DNA of 64,000 bases from Cupriavidus gilardii (lineage in GTDB: Bacteria > Pseudomonadota > Gammaproteobacteria > Burkholderiales > Burkholderiaceae). The DNA is taken from NCBI RefSeq assembly GCF_008801915.1, contig NZ_VZOV01000003.1, positions 186,001 to 250,000 of the forward strand. The letters run 5' to 3'. The notes under the pieces were generated by a model. The model did not search any database, was not told where the DNA came from, and saw nothing but the letters and a program-made list of their open reading frames with translations. Positions within the stretch are counted from its first letter, which is position 1. The number at the start of each line of letters is the position of its first letter. Below, one piece after another: positions 18,839 through 28,416 of this stretch. The position numbers were made by a program, and so were the translations under genes.

Positions 18839-19151
18839 AACGAAGACGACGGATCGCGGAGTGTTGGCCCGGCGGCGGGCCACCGAAGCGGAAGCGGGCG
18901 GGGACGGCGGCCGGGCCGGCCGGTCCCGCCGTTGCCAAACCCAGAATTCTAGCGGTTTTTTGCCCGGCAGCCGCCGACGGGGAGGGGCAGGCAGCTGGAC
19001 GAGGACCTCGGGTAAATCCCGAGGGATCTCAAGTTCCGCAAGGGCCTGCCGTTATCGATTTTTGTATACATTATTGAAAAGCTGTTCGACAGAGGCAGCG
19101 GGCGGCGCCGTGCAGGCAGCCGCCGGCGCCAACACCACGGGGACAAACATC
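18839..19151. other. Intergenic region upstream of glyQ and the 30-residue peptide gene
   Basis: About 310 bases without a recognisable larger gene. The left part is GC-rich and must hold the glyQ promoter, but I cannot place it. Near 19060-19080 there is an AT-rich island with the palindrome TGTATACA (19063-19070), which resembles half-site arrangements used by GntR-type regulators and also contains -10-like sequence for the plus strand. This is the only promoter-like patch before the peptide gene at 19152. Confidence 0.4.
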
Positions 19152-19244
19152 ATGTCGCTTCTCTCGCGCAAACCCTATCTGGTCGCCCTGGCGGTGATGG
19201 CAGCGGCTGCCGCGGTATCGATCGTCGCCAGCGTGATCCAGTAA
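19152..19244 (+). CDS. 30-residue single-pass membrane peptide
   Basis: A short frame encoding MSLLSRKPYLVALAVMAA followed by a continuous Ala/Val/Ile helix that ends in Gln. It has a positively charged N-terminus (Arg, Lys) followed by a hydrophobic segment of about 20 residues, the pattern of a single-pass inner-membrane peptide. GGGGACAA lies about ten bases upstream of the ATG, a plausible ribosome-binding site. It stands alone on the plus strand between minus-strand glyQ and lnt, converging with lnt 28 bases away. No family recognised. It could be a chance frame, but the charge pattern and clean start favour a real gene. Confidence 0.55.
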   Translation: MSLLSRKPYLVALAVMAAAAAVSIVASVIQ

Positions 19245-19272
19245 GGCTCGGCCGCCCAGGCCGGCGAAACGC

Positions 19273-20976
19273 TCAGGCGCCGGCGCCGCGCCGGCCCGAC
19301 GCCGCGCGCCAGGCCACCACCAGCAGCACCAGCAGGCAGCCGAGCACCGCCGGTACATTGCCGACCCGCACATAGGGCGTCAGCCCGCGCGTGCCCTGCA
19401 CTTGCGCGCTCAGCGTGCCGGTGGTGAAGGTCGCCAGCCGCGCCGGCACGCTGCCGTCGGGTGCGACCACCGCCGTCATGCCGGTATTGGTCGAGCGCAG
19501 CATCGGCCGGCGCGTCTCGAGCGCGCGCATCCGCGAGATCTGCAGGTGCTGGTCCAGCGCGATGGTGTCGCCGAACCAGGCCAGATTGGTGACGTTGACC
19601 AGCACATTGGCCGGCTCCCGCTGGCCACGCAGCGTGCGCGCGATTTCCTCGCCGAACAGATCCTCGTAGCAGATATTGGGCGCCACCATCACGCCGCGCA
19701 CCGGCAGCGGCGCCTGCGCCAGTCCGCCGCGGCGGAAGTCCCCCAGCGGCATCTTCATCATGTCGACGAACCAGCGGAAGCCCCAGGGGATGAACTCGCC
19801 GAAGGGCACCAGGTGGTGCTTGTCGTAGCGGTACAGCCCCTTCATCTCGGGGCCGATGCCGAACACGCTGTTGGTGAAGTCGACCGGCGAGTCGGCGCCC
19901 GCGGCGCCAAACAGCAGCGCGGTGCCGGTGCCGACGCTGAACTGCCGCAGCGCCAGCGCGATCTCCGGCGGCATGTCCTGCAGGATCAGCGGGAACGCGG
20001 TCTCCGGCGTGACCACCAGATCGGCCGGGGCGGCGGTGATCATGTCGCGGTACAGCGCGTTGGAGCGGGCGATGCCGGCCGCCTCGAACTTGATGTCCTG
20101 CGGCACGTTGCCCTGCAGCAGCCGCACCGACAGCGGCGCGCCGACCGGCTCGGTCCAGGCGCGGCCGGCCAGCAGCCAGCCCGCGCCGAGCAGCACCGCC
20201 AGGCCCAGCGGGACCGCGAGCGTTGCCGATATGCCGGCGGTGCGACCGCCCGCCGGCATATCGGGCAATTTCGCCGATGCCGGCCGCGCGATGCGCGCCA
20301 GCGCGGCGAGCCAGGCCGCACAGACCGCGGCCAGCGCGCCGACGCCGTAGACGCCCAGCAGCGGCGCGTAGCCGGCCAGCGGTCCGTCGGTATGCGCATA
20401 GCCGCTGCCCAGCCACGGGAAACCGGTGAAGATCACGCCGCGCAGCCATTCGGTCAGGCCCCAGGCGGCGCCGAACGCCAGCGGCGCGGCCACCAGCCCG
20501 AACCAGCCGACGGCGTCCGCGGAAGCGGCGGAAGCGGTGGAAGCGGCCGGACCGAAGCGCCGCGACGCGGTGGCGCGATGCCACGCGGCGGCCGCCAGCG
20601 CGGGATAGAGCGCGAGATAGCCCGAGAACAGCAGCACCGCGAGCGCGGCCATCCAGGCCGGCATCTCGCCGTAGACATGCATGCTGATATAGAGCCACCA
20701 GATGCCGGACAGGAACCAGCCCAGTCCGAAGGCGTAGCCCAGCGCGGCGGCATCGCGCACGCGGCGGGTATCGAACAGCAGCGCGGCCAGTCCCGCCAGC
20801 GCCAGCAGCTGCAGCCACCACCAGTCACGCGGCGCGAAGGCCTGGGTATGGGCGACGCCAAGCACGCCGGCCAGCAGCAGGCGGCCCCAGCGCGCGCGGC
20901 CGCGGCGGGTGTCGGTCAGTGGTGTATCGAGTTCGGCGGCGGCGGCGCCGTTCCAGCCCTGCGCCAGCCGCTTCAT
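19273..20976 (-). CDS. lnt: Apolipoprotein N-acyltransferase
   Basis: A 567-residue inner-membrane enzyme that adds the third acyl chain to lipoproteins. Several transmembrane helices occupy residues about 30-275, and the periplasmic nitrilase-like domain residues about 283-530. The catalytic triad is visible: E325 (VVTPETAFP), K386 (YRYDKHHLVPFGEF) and C436 (APNICYEDLF). A last hydrophobic helix (about 540-560) follows. It is the final gene of miaB-phoH-ybeY-corC-lnt and overlaps corC by ATGA. A non-conserved loop between helices (about 135-155) is Ala/Ser-rich. Confidence 0.96.
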   Translation of the reverse strand: MKRLAQGWNGAAAAELDTPLTDTRRGRARWGRLLLAGVLGVAHTQAFAPRDWWWLQLLALAGLAALLFDTRRVRDAAALGYAFGLGWFLSGIWWLYISMHVYGEMPAWMAALAVLLFSGYLALYPALAAAAWHRATASRRFGPAASTASAASADAVGWFGLVAAPLAFGAAWGLTEWLRGVIFTGFPWLGSGYAHTDGPLAGYAPLLGVYGVGALAAVCAAWLAALARIARPASAKLPDMPAGGRTAGISATLAVPLGLAVLLGAGWLLAGRAWTEPVGAPLSVRLLQGNVPQDIKFEAAGIARSNALYRDMITAAPADLVVTPETAFPLILQDMPPEIALALRQFSVGTGTALLFGAAGADSPVDFTNSVFGIGPEMKGLYRYDKHHLVPFGEFIPWGFRWFVDMMKMPLGDFRRGGLAQAPLPVRGVMVAPNICYEDLFGEEIARTLRGQREPANVLVNVTNLAWFGDTIALDQHLQISRMRALETRRPMLRSTNTGMTAVVAPDGSVPARLATFTTGTLSAQVQGTRGLTPYVRVGNVPAVLGCLLVLLVVAWRAASGRRGAGA

Positions 20977-21845
20977 GCGTTGGCCACGGCGTCGGTGACC
21001 GCGGGGGCTTCGCGCCGGACCAGCAGCAGATGCAGCTGGCGCGCGTCGGCGCGCAGCACCTCGAAGCGCAGCGGCGGCAGCGTGATGATTTCCCCGCGGT
21101 GCGGCACGTGGCCGACGTGGTTGGTCAGCAGGCCGCCGACCGTATCGACGTCGTCGTCGGGGAACTGGGTGCCGAAGGCCTCGTTGAACTGCTCGATCTC
21201 GGTCAGCCCGTGCACGCGCCAGCTGCCGTCGGGCAGCGGCACGATATTGTCGTCATCCTCGTCGAGATCGAATTCGTCCTCGATGTCGCCGACGATCTGT
21301 TCGAGCACGTCCTCGATCGTGACCAGTCCGGCGACGCCGCCGTACTCGTCGACCACGATCGCGATGTGATTGCGGTTGTTGCGGAATTCGCGCAGCAGGA
21401 TGTTCAGGCGCTTGGACTCGGGAATGAACACCGCGGGCCGCAGCATCTCCCGCAGGTCGAACTCGCTGTCGGTGTAGTAGCGCAGCAGGTCCTTGGCGAG
21501 CAGGATGCCGATGATGTTGTCGCGGCTGCCTTCGTAGACCGGGAAGCGCGAGTGCGCCGTCTCCTGCATGAAGGGAATGAAGGCTTCCGGCGCATCGGCG
21601 ATATTGACCGCGTCCATCTGGGCGCGAGGCACCATGATGTCGCGCGCGGTCAATTCCGAGACCTGGAACACGCCTTCGATCATCGACAGCGACTCCGCGT
21701 CGATCAGATTGCGGGCGTGGGCATCCTGGAGGACTTCGAGCAATTCGGCCCGCGATTCGGGCTCGGGAGAAATCAGATCGCTCAGTCGTTCGAGCAGGGA
21801 CCGGGGCCGGTCGACTGGTTTCGAACTAGGGTAAGGGTCGTTCAT
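20973..21845 (-). CDS. corC: CorC/HlyC family protein with CBS domains
   Basis: A 290-residue cytosolic protein without the DUF21 membrane domain. A CBS pair spans about residues 65-185 (SELTARDIMVPRAQMDAV, RFPVYEGSRDNIIGIL, IAIVVDEYGGVAGLVTIEDVLE) and a CorC_HlyC C-terminal domain about 200-285. The family is linked to Mg/Co efflux and, with Lnt and YbeY, to the membrane/RNA metabolism operon; its exact biochemical role is not settled. The start at 21845 was chosen because upstream codons run through a non-coding minisatellite region. Confidence 0.93.
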   Translation of the reverse strand: MNDPYPSSKPVDRPRSLLERLSDLISPEPESRAELLEVLQDAHARNLIDAESLSMIEGVFQVSELTARDIMVPRAQMDAVNIADAPEAFIPFMQETAHSRFPVYEGSRDNIIGILLAKDLLRYYTDSEFDLREMLRPAVFIPESKRLNILLREFRNNRNHIAIVVDEYGGVAGLVTIEDVLEQIVGDIEDEFDLDEDDDNIVPLPDGSWRVHGLTEIEQFNEAFGTQFPDDDVDTVGGLLTNHVGHVPHRGEIITLPPLRFEVLRADARQLHLLLVRREAPAVTDAVANA

Positions 21846-22006
21846 GGCGCAAGGTGCGCGTGGTGGATACCGGAGCAAGCATACACCAATTGTTTTTCGG
21901 TTCTGACCGCGGTGGCCGGGGGGCGCCGCCGCCTGGCCGGCCGAATGCGGCGCTGGCGCCGCACCTGACTGTTTTCTTCCCCGTCGCGCTTGCGGGGGAC
22001 GGAGCG

Positions 22007-22090
22007 GGGGAGAGAGCCGGCGAGAGAGCCGGGGAGAGAGCCGGGGAGGGAGCCGGGGAGGGAGCCGGGGAGGGAGCCGGGGAGAGGGCA
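22007..22090. repeat. Seven-copy 12-bp minisatellite between ybeY and corC
   Basis: Seven consecutive 12-base units with consensus GGGGAGRGAGCC. Units 4-6 are identical (GGGGAGGGAGCC); units 1 and 3 read GGGGAGAGAGCC; unit 2 starts GGCG; unit 7 is GGGGAGAGGGCA. The array lies in the 282-base gap between the ybeY stop and corC start, inside an otherwise compact operon. On the transcript (minus strand) it would be a C/U-rich tract (GGCTCCCTCCCC repeats). Confidence 0.95.
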
Positions 22091-22127
22091 AGCGGGGCCG
22101 CCCGCCGATCCCCCCCTCGCTGATCGT

Positions 22128-22889
22128 TCAGTGCCCCAGCCGCGGGCCGCGGTCGTCGCGGTACGGGTCGGCGAAGCCCAGCGCCAGCAGCGTTTCGGTC
22201 TCGATGGCCTCCATCTCCTCTGCCTCCGCGTCGTCCTCGTGCTCGTAGCCCTGCGCGTGCAGCGCGCCGTGCACCAGCAGATGCGCGTAATGGGCCTCGA
22301 GCGGCTTGCGCTGCTCGCGCGCCTCGCGCTCGACCACCGGGCAGCACAGCACGATGTCCGCGGTGACCGGGTCGTCCTCGTGCTCGGCATACGCGAAGGT
22401 CAGCACATTGGTCGCATAGTCCTTGCCGCGAAAGCCGCGGTTCAGCGCGCGGCCCTCGTCCTCGCCGACGAAGCGTACGGTCAGCTGGGCGTCGGCGAAC
22501 AGCGCCGAGCGCAGCCACGTCTGCAGACGCGCGCGCGGCGGCAGGCCGCGCCTGCCGCGGATGCCGTCGCCGTACTGCACGTCCAGCGTCAGTTCGGGCG
22601 GCGTGGCGGGCGTGCCGGTGGTGGTCAGCTGCGGCGTGGCGGTGACCGCCACCGCCAGCGCATCGTGGCTGTCGGGCCGGGCCAGCAGGCCGGCGCGCTG
22701 GCGCGGGTCGCTGTGCTCGGCCAGCAGCGACACCACGCCGTCGGCGGCCTGCGACAGGTCCACGGTCAGGCTGCGGCCGTCGGGCAGCTGCACGCGCAGC
22801 GCGTGCGCGGCGCTCTTGCGGGCCCGGCCTTCGCCGTCGAACAGGATCAGGCTGGGGGCGGCGCTGGGAGCCATCTTCTTGCTGGTCAA
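22128..22889 (-). CDS. ybeY: Endoribonuclease YbeY with N-terminal extension
   Basis: YbeY is a zinc endoribonuclease in 16S rRNA maturation and ribosome quality control. The zinc motif [11 protein letters not shown] (H207, H211, H217) and [18 protein letters not shown] are both clear in the C-terminal two thirds. The protein is about 253 residues, against about 155 in E. coli: the N-terminal 95 or so residues are an added segment with no motif I recognise. A TTG at 22889 lies one base from the phoH stop with AAGGAC at good spacing; an ATG at 22874 is the alternative start. Confidence 0.92.
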   Translation of the reverse strand: MTSKKMAPSAAPSLILFDGEGRARKSAAHALRVQLPDGRSLTVDLSQAADGVVSLLAEHSDPRQRAGLLARPDSHDALAVAVTATPQLTTTGTPATPPELTLDVQYGDGIRGRRGLPPRARLQTWLRSALFADAQLTVRFVGEDEGRALNRGFRGKDYATNVLTFAYAEHEDDPVTADIVLCCPVVEREAREQRKPLEAHYAHLLVHGALHAQGYEHEDDAEAEEMEAIETETLLALGFADPYRDDRGPRLGH

Positions 22890-22890
22890 A

Positions 22891-23886
22891 TCAGGTGTCC
22901 TTGTGCTGGGCGTGGTATTCGTCGTAGGCCTCGACGATGCGCGCCACCAGCGGATGGCGCACCACGTCGATGCTGGTAAAGCGGGTCGCGGCGACGCCGC
23001 GCACGTCGCGCAGCACGTGCTGGGCTTCGATCAGGCCGCTCTTCTGGCCGCGCGGCAGGTCGATCTGCGTGGTGTCGCCGGTGATCACCGCCTTGGAGCC
23101 GAAGCCGATCCGGGTCAGGAACATCTTCATCTGCTCCGGCGTGGTGTTCTGGGCCTCGTCCAGGATGATGAAGGCGTGGTTGAGCGTGCGGCCCCGCATA
23201 TAGGCGAGCGGCGCGATCTCGATCATCTGGCGCTCGAACATCTTCTGCGTGCGGTCGAAGCCGAGCAGGTCGTACAGCGCGTCATACAGCGGGCGCAGAT
23301 ACGGATCGACCTTCTGCGCCAGATCGCCCGGCAGAAAGCCCAGCCGTTCGCCGGCCTCGACCGCGGGACGCGTCAGCACGATGCGCTTGACCGCGTCGCG
23401 TTCGAGCGCATCGACCGCGCAGGCCACCGCCAGATAGGTCTTGCCGGTGCCTGCCGGGCCGATGCCCAGGGTCAGGTCGTGCGCGACGATATTGCGCAGG
23501 TAGTCGCGCTGCGCCGCGGTGCGGCCGACCAGGCCGGTGCGGCGCGTATGCAGCACCGGCGATTCGTCGTCGGCATCGCCCCCCGCGTCGTTGTCCGCGC
23601 CCGGCGGGCCGGCGACATGCGCGGCGTACTGGCGCGTCTCGATCAGGCCGAGCTGCACGTCGTCGATCGACAGCGGCGTGCGGGCCTGGTTGTAGAAGCG
23701 CTCCAGCGCGGCGGCGGCCTCGTTGGCGTTGGCGCCGCGCACCGTCATCTTGTGGCCGCGCCGCTGGATCGTGACGTCCAGCGCCTGTTCGACCTGGCGC
23801 AGGTTTTCGTCCAGCGGACCGCACAGGTTCTGCAGCCGGGCGTTGTCGTCCTTGGGCGCCACGAATTCGGCGGAAGGAATTTTCAT
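22891..23886 (-). CDS. phoH: PhoH-family ATPase
   Basis: A 331-residue PhoH/YbeZ-type P-loop ATPase, a predicted RNA helicase-like partner of YbeY. Walker A is GPAGTGKT (residues 143-150) and Walker B-like [11 protein letters not shown] is near residue 245. A KH-like N-terminal region (about 25-70, with [13 protein letters not shown]) precedes an acidic Gly/Asp-rich linker at about 93-110. It lies between miaB (67 bases) and ybeY (about one base), the usual order. Confidence 0.95.
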   Translation of the reverse strand: MKIPSAEFVAPKDDNARLQNLCGPLDENLRQVEQALDVTIQRRGHKMTVRGANANEAAAALERFYNQARTPLSIDDVQLGLIETRQYAAHVAGPPGADNDAGGDADDESPVLHTRRTGLVGRTAAQRDYLRNIVAHDLTLGIGPAGTGKTYLAVACAVDALERDAVKRIVLTRPAVEAGERLGFLPGDLAQKVDPYLRPLYDALYDLLGFDRTQKMFERQMIEIAPLAYMRGRTLNHAFIILDEAQNTTPEQMKMFLTRIGFGSKAVITGDTTQIDLPRGQKSGLIEAQHVLRDVRGVAATRFTSIDVVRHPLVARIVEAYDEYHAQHKDT

Positions 23887-23953
23887 CGGGAGAGCGCTCC
23901 GTTGTTGTTCGTCGTCGGCCGTCGGCGGGCGCGCGGCGTGCCGGGGGTCCCGC

Positions 23954-25366
23954 TTAACCGCGCACCAGGATCTCGCCGCGCAGCGAATGCGGGAAGGCTT
24001 CGGTGATCGTGACCTCGACCATCTGGCCGATCAGCCGGTCGCGGCTCGCCTGCGGCACGCCGGGCAGCGCGAAATTGACCACGCGGTTGTTCTCGGTGCG
24101 GCCGTGCAGCTCGTTCGGGTCCTTGCGCGCCGGGCCTTCGACCAGGATGCGCTGCACCGTGCCGACCATGCCGCGGCTGATGCGCTGCACGTTCTCCTCG
24201 ATGGTCGCCTGCAGCCTTTGCAGACGGCGCAGCTTGACCTCGTGCGGCGTGTCGTCGTGCAGATTGGCCGCGGGCGTGCCGGGGCGCGGGCTGAAGATGA
24301 ACGAGAACGAGGTGTCGTAGCCGATCTCCTCGACCATCGCCATCAGCTTGTCGAAGTCGGCGTCGGTCTCGCCGGGAAAGCCGACGATGAAGTCCGACGA
24401 CATCGACATGGTCGGCCGGATCGCGCGCAGCTTGCGGATGATGCTCTTGTATTCGAGCACGCTGTAGCCGCGCTTCATCGCCATCAGGATGCGGTCCGAG
24501 GCGTGCTGCACCGGCAGGTGCAGATGGTCGACCAGCTTGGGCACGCGCGCGTAGACGTCGATCAGCCGTGCGGTGAATTCCTTCGGATGGCTGGTGGTAT
24601 AGCGGATCCGCTCGATGCCCGGGATCTCCGCCACATACTCGATCAGCAGTGCGAAGTCGGCGATCTCGCTGGTGTCGCCCATGCGGCCGCGGTAGGCGTT
24701 GACGTTCTGCCCCAGCAGCGTGACCTCGCGCACGCCCTGGTCGGCCAGGCCCGCGATCTCGGCCAGCACGTCGTCGAACGGGCGCGAGACCTCCTCGCCG
24801 CGGGTGTAGGGCACCACGCAGTAGCTGCAGTACTTCGAGCAGCCTTCCATGATCGAGACGAAGGCGCTCGGGCCTTCGACGCGCGCGGGCGGCAGATGGT
24901 CGAACTTCTCGATCTCGGGGAACGAGATGTCGACCTGCGATTGGCCGCTCTGGCGGCGGCGCGCGATCATGTCGGGCAACCGGTGCAGCGTCTGCGGGCC
25001 GAACACGACGTCGACATACGGCGCGCGCGAGACGATGGCCGCGCCTTCCTGGCTGGCCACGCAGCCGCCGACGCCGATCACCAGGTCGGGTTTGGCGGCC
25101 TTCAGCGCCTTCATCCGCCCCAGTTCCGAGAACACCTTCTCCTGCGCCTTCTCGCGGACCGAGCAGGTATTGAACAGGATCACGTCGGCGTCTTCGGGAT
25201 TGTCGGTCTTCTCCAGGCCCTGGCTGGCGTGCAGTACGTCGACCATCTTGTCGGAGTCGTACTCGTTCATCTGGCAGCCGTAGGTCTTGACGAAGACCTT
25301 CTTGACGGGCGTGGCGGGGGCGGCCGCAGGCTGGGTGGCCTCGGGGGCTTGGGGACGTGGATTCAT
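23954..25366 (-). CDS. miaB: tRNA-2-methylthio-N6-dimethylallyladenosine synthase
   Basis: A 470-residue radical SAM methylthiotransferase acting on position 37 of tRNAs that read U-initial codons. The N-terminal UPF0004 domain has cluster ligands C31 ([12 protein letters not shown]), C68 ([12 protein letters not shown]) and C102 ([10 protein letters not shown]). The radical SAM cluster is C176-x3-C180-x2-C183 (CSKYCSYC). A TRAM domain ends the protein. The extra Pro/Ala-rich N-terminal 20 residues are not conserved. It leads the miaB-phoH-ybeY-corC-lnt series. Confidence 0.97.
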   Translation of the reverse strand: MNPRPQAPEATQPAAAPATPVKKVFVKTYGCQMNEYDSDKMVDVLHASQGLEKTDNPEDADVILFNTCSVREKAQEKVFSELGRMKALKAAKPDLVIGVGGCVASQEGAAIVSRAPYVDVVFGPQTLHRLPDMIARRRQSGQSQVDISFPEIEKFDHLPPARVEGPSAFVSIMEGCSKYCSYCVVPYTRGEEVSRPFDDVLAEIAGLADQGVREVTLLGQNVNAYRGRMGDTSEIADFALLIEYVAEIPGIERIRYTTSHPKEFTARLIDVYARVPKLVDHLHLPVQHASDRILMAMKRGYSVLEYKSIIRKLRAIRPTMSMSSDFIVGFPGETDADFDKLMAMVEEIGYDTSFSFIFSPRPGTPAANLHDDTPHEVKLRRLQRLQATIEENVQRISRGMVGTVQRILVEGPARKDPNELHGRTENNRVVNFALPGVPQASRDRLIGQMVEVTITEAFPHSLRGEILVRG

Positions 25367-25709
25367 GGTGCCGATCTCAGTGGTTGACCTGGGGGCATCG
25401 GATGCTTCAGGGGGCGGAACATGGCCTGCCGCGGGGGCCGGCGCCGGGCGCGCGGGCGGGCGGGGGCAGGGCAGGCGGGACAGCCCGCTATTCTACCCGC
25501 TCGGCTCATGGGGCGTCCGGTGCGAATGCGCCGAGGCTGATACACTACGGGCCTTCCGAACCTGGAGGCGGAGGCAGTCGTTCCGCTTCCCCGGCACCCC
25601 GCGTCCCGCCCATGCAGGCGATGACGGCGGCAGCCGGCCAGTCGCCACAATCCATGCCGGCCCCGACGATTGGCGCATCCGTGCGCAAGGGGCGGCCGAA
25701 ACGAATTCC
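25367..25709. other. Divergent intergenic region between miaB and rhlE
   Basis: A GC-rich stretch of 343 bases with no convincing gene. An extended -10-like sequence, TG-A-TACACT (25538-25546), faces rhlE and lies about 165 bases before its ATG. No clear -35 hexamer is visible and no promoter could be placed for miaB. The left half is a run of G/C-rich low-complexity sequence. Confidence 0.4.
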
Positions 25710-27248
25710 ATGTCTTTTTCAGAACTAGGCTTGTCTGACAAGCTTGTCCGCGCCGTGGCGGAGCAGGGCTATACCACGCCCACGCCGATCCAGGCGCAAG
25801 CCATTCCCGCGATCCTCAAGGGCGGCGACCTGCTCGCCGGCGCCCAGACCGGTACCGGCAAGACCGCCGGTTTCACGCTGCCGATGCTGCAACTGCTGTC
25901 GCGCGCCGAGCCGCCGGCCCGCGGCGAACGGCCCCGCATCCGCGCGCTGGTGCTGACGCCGACGCGCGAACTGGCCGCCCAGGTCGAAGAAAGCGTGCGC
26001 AACTACGGCAAGTACCTGCGCCTGCGTTCGATGGTGATGTTCGGCGGCGTCGGCATCCACCCGCAGATCGACCAGCTCAAGCGCGGCGTCGATATCGTGG
26101 TGGCCACGCCCGGCCGTCTGCTGGACCACGTGGGCCAGCGCACGATCGATCTGTCGCATGTCGAGATGCTGGTGCTGGACGAGGCCGACCGCATGCTGGA
26201 CATGGGCTTCATCCATGACATCCGCAAGATCCTGAACGTGCTGCCGCCCAAGCGGCAGAACCTGCTGTTCTCGGCGACCTTCTCCGACGAGATCCGCGCG
26301 CTGGCCGACCGCCTGCTCGACAATCCGGCCTCGATCGAGGTCGCGCGCCGCAACACCACGGCCGAGACCGTGGCGCAGCGCGTCTATGCGGTCGATCGCG
26401 AGCGCAAGCGCGAACTGCTGGCGCACCTGGTGCGCGAGCACGACTGGCACCAGGTGCTGGTCTTCACCCGCACCAAGCACGGCGCCAACCGGCTGGCCGA
26501 GCAGCTGAGCAAGGAAGGCCTGTCGGCGCTGGCGATCCACGGCAACAAGAGCCAGTCGGCGCGCACGCGTGCGCTGTCCGAGTTCAAGGCCGGCACGCTG
26601 CGGCTGCTGGTGGCGACCGACATCGCCGCGCGCGGCATCGATATCGACCAGTTGCCCCATGTGGTCAACTTCGACCTGCCGAACGTGCCGGAAGACTATG
26701 TGCACCGGATCGGCCGTACCGGCCGCGCCGGCGCCGAGGGCGAGGCGGTGTCGCTGGTCTGCGTCGACGAGCATGGCCTGTTGCGCGACATCGAGCGCTT
26801 GATCAAGCGCAAGCTCGAGCAGATCGTGCTGCCGGGCTTCGAGCCGGATCCCACCATCGCACCCGAGCCGATCCAGAAGGGCCGCCAGGCGCGCGGCCAG
26901 AATGGCGGCGGCGGACGGGGGCGTTCGCAGGGTGCCGGCAATCCTGGCGGTAATGGTGCCGGTAAGGGCTCAGGCGCACCGTCGGGCGAGCGCCGCGCGG
27001 AAGCGCGGCCGCCGCGCCAGCCGCGTTCCCCGCGTCCGCAGGAAGCCGGCGCCGCGCTGCAGCGCAACGGCAAGCCCGGCGGCCAGGCCAATGGTCAGGC
27101 GAAGGGCCCCGGCCGCCCGGCCGGCAACGGCGAACGTGCGCAGGCCGCGCCGCGCCCGGCGTCCGAGTCGAACGGTCCGTCGCGCAACCGCCGCCCCGGC
27201 CCGCAGGCGGCACTGCTCGGCGGACAGCGTTCGCGGCAGGGGTCCTGA
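25710..27248 (+). CDS. rhlE: DEAD-box RNA helicase, RhlE type
   Basis: A 512-residue ATP-dependent RNA helicase. All core motifs are visible: Q motif ([11 protein letters not shown]), [48 protein letters not shown] and [10 protein letters not shown]. The catalytic core ends near residue 385. The C-terminal 125 residues are a Gly/Arg/Pro/Asn-rich, basic, disordered tail ([13 protein letters not shown] and similar), common in RhlE-like helicases and probably for RNA binding. The start [12 protein letters not shown] is the family start. The frame is open far upstream but that part is not conserved. Confidence 0.94.
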   Translation: MSFSELGLSDKLVRAVAEQGYTTPTPIQAQAIPAILKGGDLLAGAQTGTGKTAGFTLPMLQLLSRAEPPARGERPRIRALVLTPTRELAAQVEESVRNYGKYLRLRSMVMFGGVGIHPQIDQLKRGVDIVVATPGRLLDHVGQRTIDLSHVEMLVLDEADRMLDMGFIHDIRKILNVLPPKRQNLLFSATFSDEIRALADRLLDNPASIEVARRNTTAETVAQRVYAVDRERKRELLAHLVREHDWHQVLVFTRTKHGANRLAEQLSKEGLSALAIHGNKSQSARTRALSEFKAGTLRLLVATDIAARGIDIDQLPHVVNFDLPNVPEDYVHRIGRTGRAGAEGEAVSLVCVDEHGLLRDIERLIKRKLEQIVLPGFEPDPTIAPEPIQKGRQARGQNGGGGRGRSQGAGNPGGNGAGKGSGAPSGERRAEARPPRQPRSPRPQEAGAALQRNGKPGGQANGQAKGPGRPAGNGERAQAAPRPASESNGPSRNRRPGPQAALLGGQRSRQGS

Positions 27249-27261
27249 CGCGCGCGGTGTC

Positions 27262-27277
27262 CTAAGCTAGCGCTTAG
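27262..27277. promoter_or_regulatory. 16-bp dyad directly upstream of srkA
   Basis: CTAAGC-TAGC-GCTTAG forms a perfect 6-bp-arm inverted repeat that ends two bases before the srkA ATG. It occupies the position where a ribosome-binding site would be, and no purine-rich site is seen. It could fold as an mRNA hairpin controlling translation or be a protein site; this is inference. Confidence 0.5.
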
Positions 27278-27279
27278 CC

Positions 27280-28311
27280 ATGGTGACGTCGCCCGATCCC
27301 GCCGCCTCGCCGGACATTCCGTTCGCGGGGCTGACGCCCGACCTGATCCTCGATGCGCTCGAGGCGGCCGGCTTCATGCCGGACGGCCGGCTGCTGGCGC
27401 TGAACAGCTACGAGAATCGGGTCTGGCAGGCCGGGGTCGAGGACGGCGCGCCACTGGTGATGAAGTTCTACCGTCCCGGACGCTGGAGCGACGCCGCCAT
27501 CCTCGAGGAACATGCCTTCGTGCGGCAGCTCGCCGAGGCCGAGATCCCCGCCGTGCCGCCGCTCGAGTGCGGCGGCAGCACGCTGCTGTCGCATGCGGGC
27601 TTTCGCTTCGCGGTGTTCCCGCGCTGCGGCGGCCGCGAGCCCGAGCTCAATCGCGCCGATACGCTGACCTGGCTGGGCCGATTCATCGGCCGCATCCATG
27701 CCGTGGGCGCGACCCGGCCCTATCTTCATCGGCCCGCGCTCGATGTCGAGACCTTCGGCGTGGCGCCGCGCGACTGGCTGCTGGCGCAGGACTGCATCCC
27801 GGCCGATCTCCGGCCGGCCTGGCAGGCCGCCGCCGATCTCGCCATCGATGGCGTGCGGCGCTGCTACGAGCGCGCGGGCGACGTGGCGATGCTGCGGCTG
27901 CATGGCGACTGCCATCGCGGCAACCTGTTGTGGATCGACGCGGATCAGGCCCGCGGCGGCAGCGCCGGTCCGCATTTCGTCGACTTCGACGACAGCCGGA
28001 CCGGCCCCGCGGTGCAGGACCTGTGGATGCTGCTGGAAGGAGACCGCGCCGCGATGCAGAGCCAGTTGGCCGATATCGTGGCCGGCTACGAGGACTTCGC
28101 CGAATTCCCGACGCGCGAACTGCATCTGGTCGAGGCGCTGCGCACGCTGCGCCTGCTGCACTACAGCGCCTGGCTGGCGAGCCGCTGGAACGATCCGGCC
28201 TTTCCGGCCGCGTTTCCGTGGTTCGGCACGGCGCGCTACTGGCAGGACCGCATCCTCGAACTGCGCGAACAGATCGCGCTGATGGACGAGCCGCCGCTGT
28301 GGTCGGCTTGA
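27280..28311 (+). CDS. srkA: Stress response kinase A (SrkA/YihE-like)
   Basis: A 343-residue Ser/Thr protein kinase of the aminoglycoside-phosphotransferase fold. SYENRVWQAG and PLVMKFYRPGRW (ATP-binding Lys) are in the N-terminal lobe. LRLHGDCHRGNLLW is the catalytic loop and HFVDFDDSRTGPAVQDLWM the Mg-binding motif. In E. coli the homologue protects cells against stress-induced death; the target is unclear. It starts 31 bases after rhlE, with a dyad instead of a visible Shine-Dalgarno sequence. Its stop codon lies inside the first unit of an 11-bp tandem repeat. Confidence 0.9.
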   Translation: MVTSPDPAASPDIPFAGLTPDLILDALEAAGFMPDGRLLALNSYENRVWQAGVEDGAPLVMKFYRPGRWSDAAILEEHAFVRQLAEAEIPAVPPLECGGSTLLSHAGFRFAVFPRCGGREPELNRADTLTWLGRFIGRIHAVGATRPYLHRPALDVETFGVAPRDWLLAQDCIPADLRPAWQAAADLAIDGVRRCYERAGDVAMLRLHGDCHRGNLLWIDADQARGGSAGPHFVDFDDSRTGPAVQDLWMLLEGDRAAMQSQLADIVAGYEDFAEFPTRELHLVEALRTLRLLHYSAWLASRWNDPAFPAAFPWFGTARYWQDRILELREQIALMDEPPLWSA

Positions 28312-28351
28312 TCGCGGCTTGATCCCGAGTTGATCGCGAGTTGATCGGCCG
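28308..28351. repeat. Four tandem 11-bp repeats at the srkA 3' end
   Basis: Units TTGATCGCGGC, TTGATCCCGAG, TTGATCGCGAG and TTGATCGGCCG follow each other directly. Each contains GATC. The first unit includes the srkA stop TGA, and every later unit also carries a TGA in its TTGATC, so a frameshift would still meet stops. Confidence 0.85.
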
Positions 28352-28416
28352 GGCTGCCGATCGTCCCGGGCGCGACCGCGGCGCTCGTCACACTGTGGGC
28401 CTGGAATGGCCCGCAT

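Noticed and set aside
19402-21369. A 655-codon open frame on the plus strand
   Set aside because: Antisense to lnt and corC; no motif or plausible start context.
22007-22090. CRISPR array
   Set aside because: The units are contiguous 12-mers without spacers and no cas gene is present in the window.
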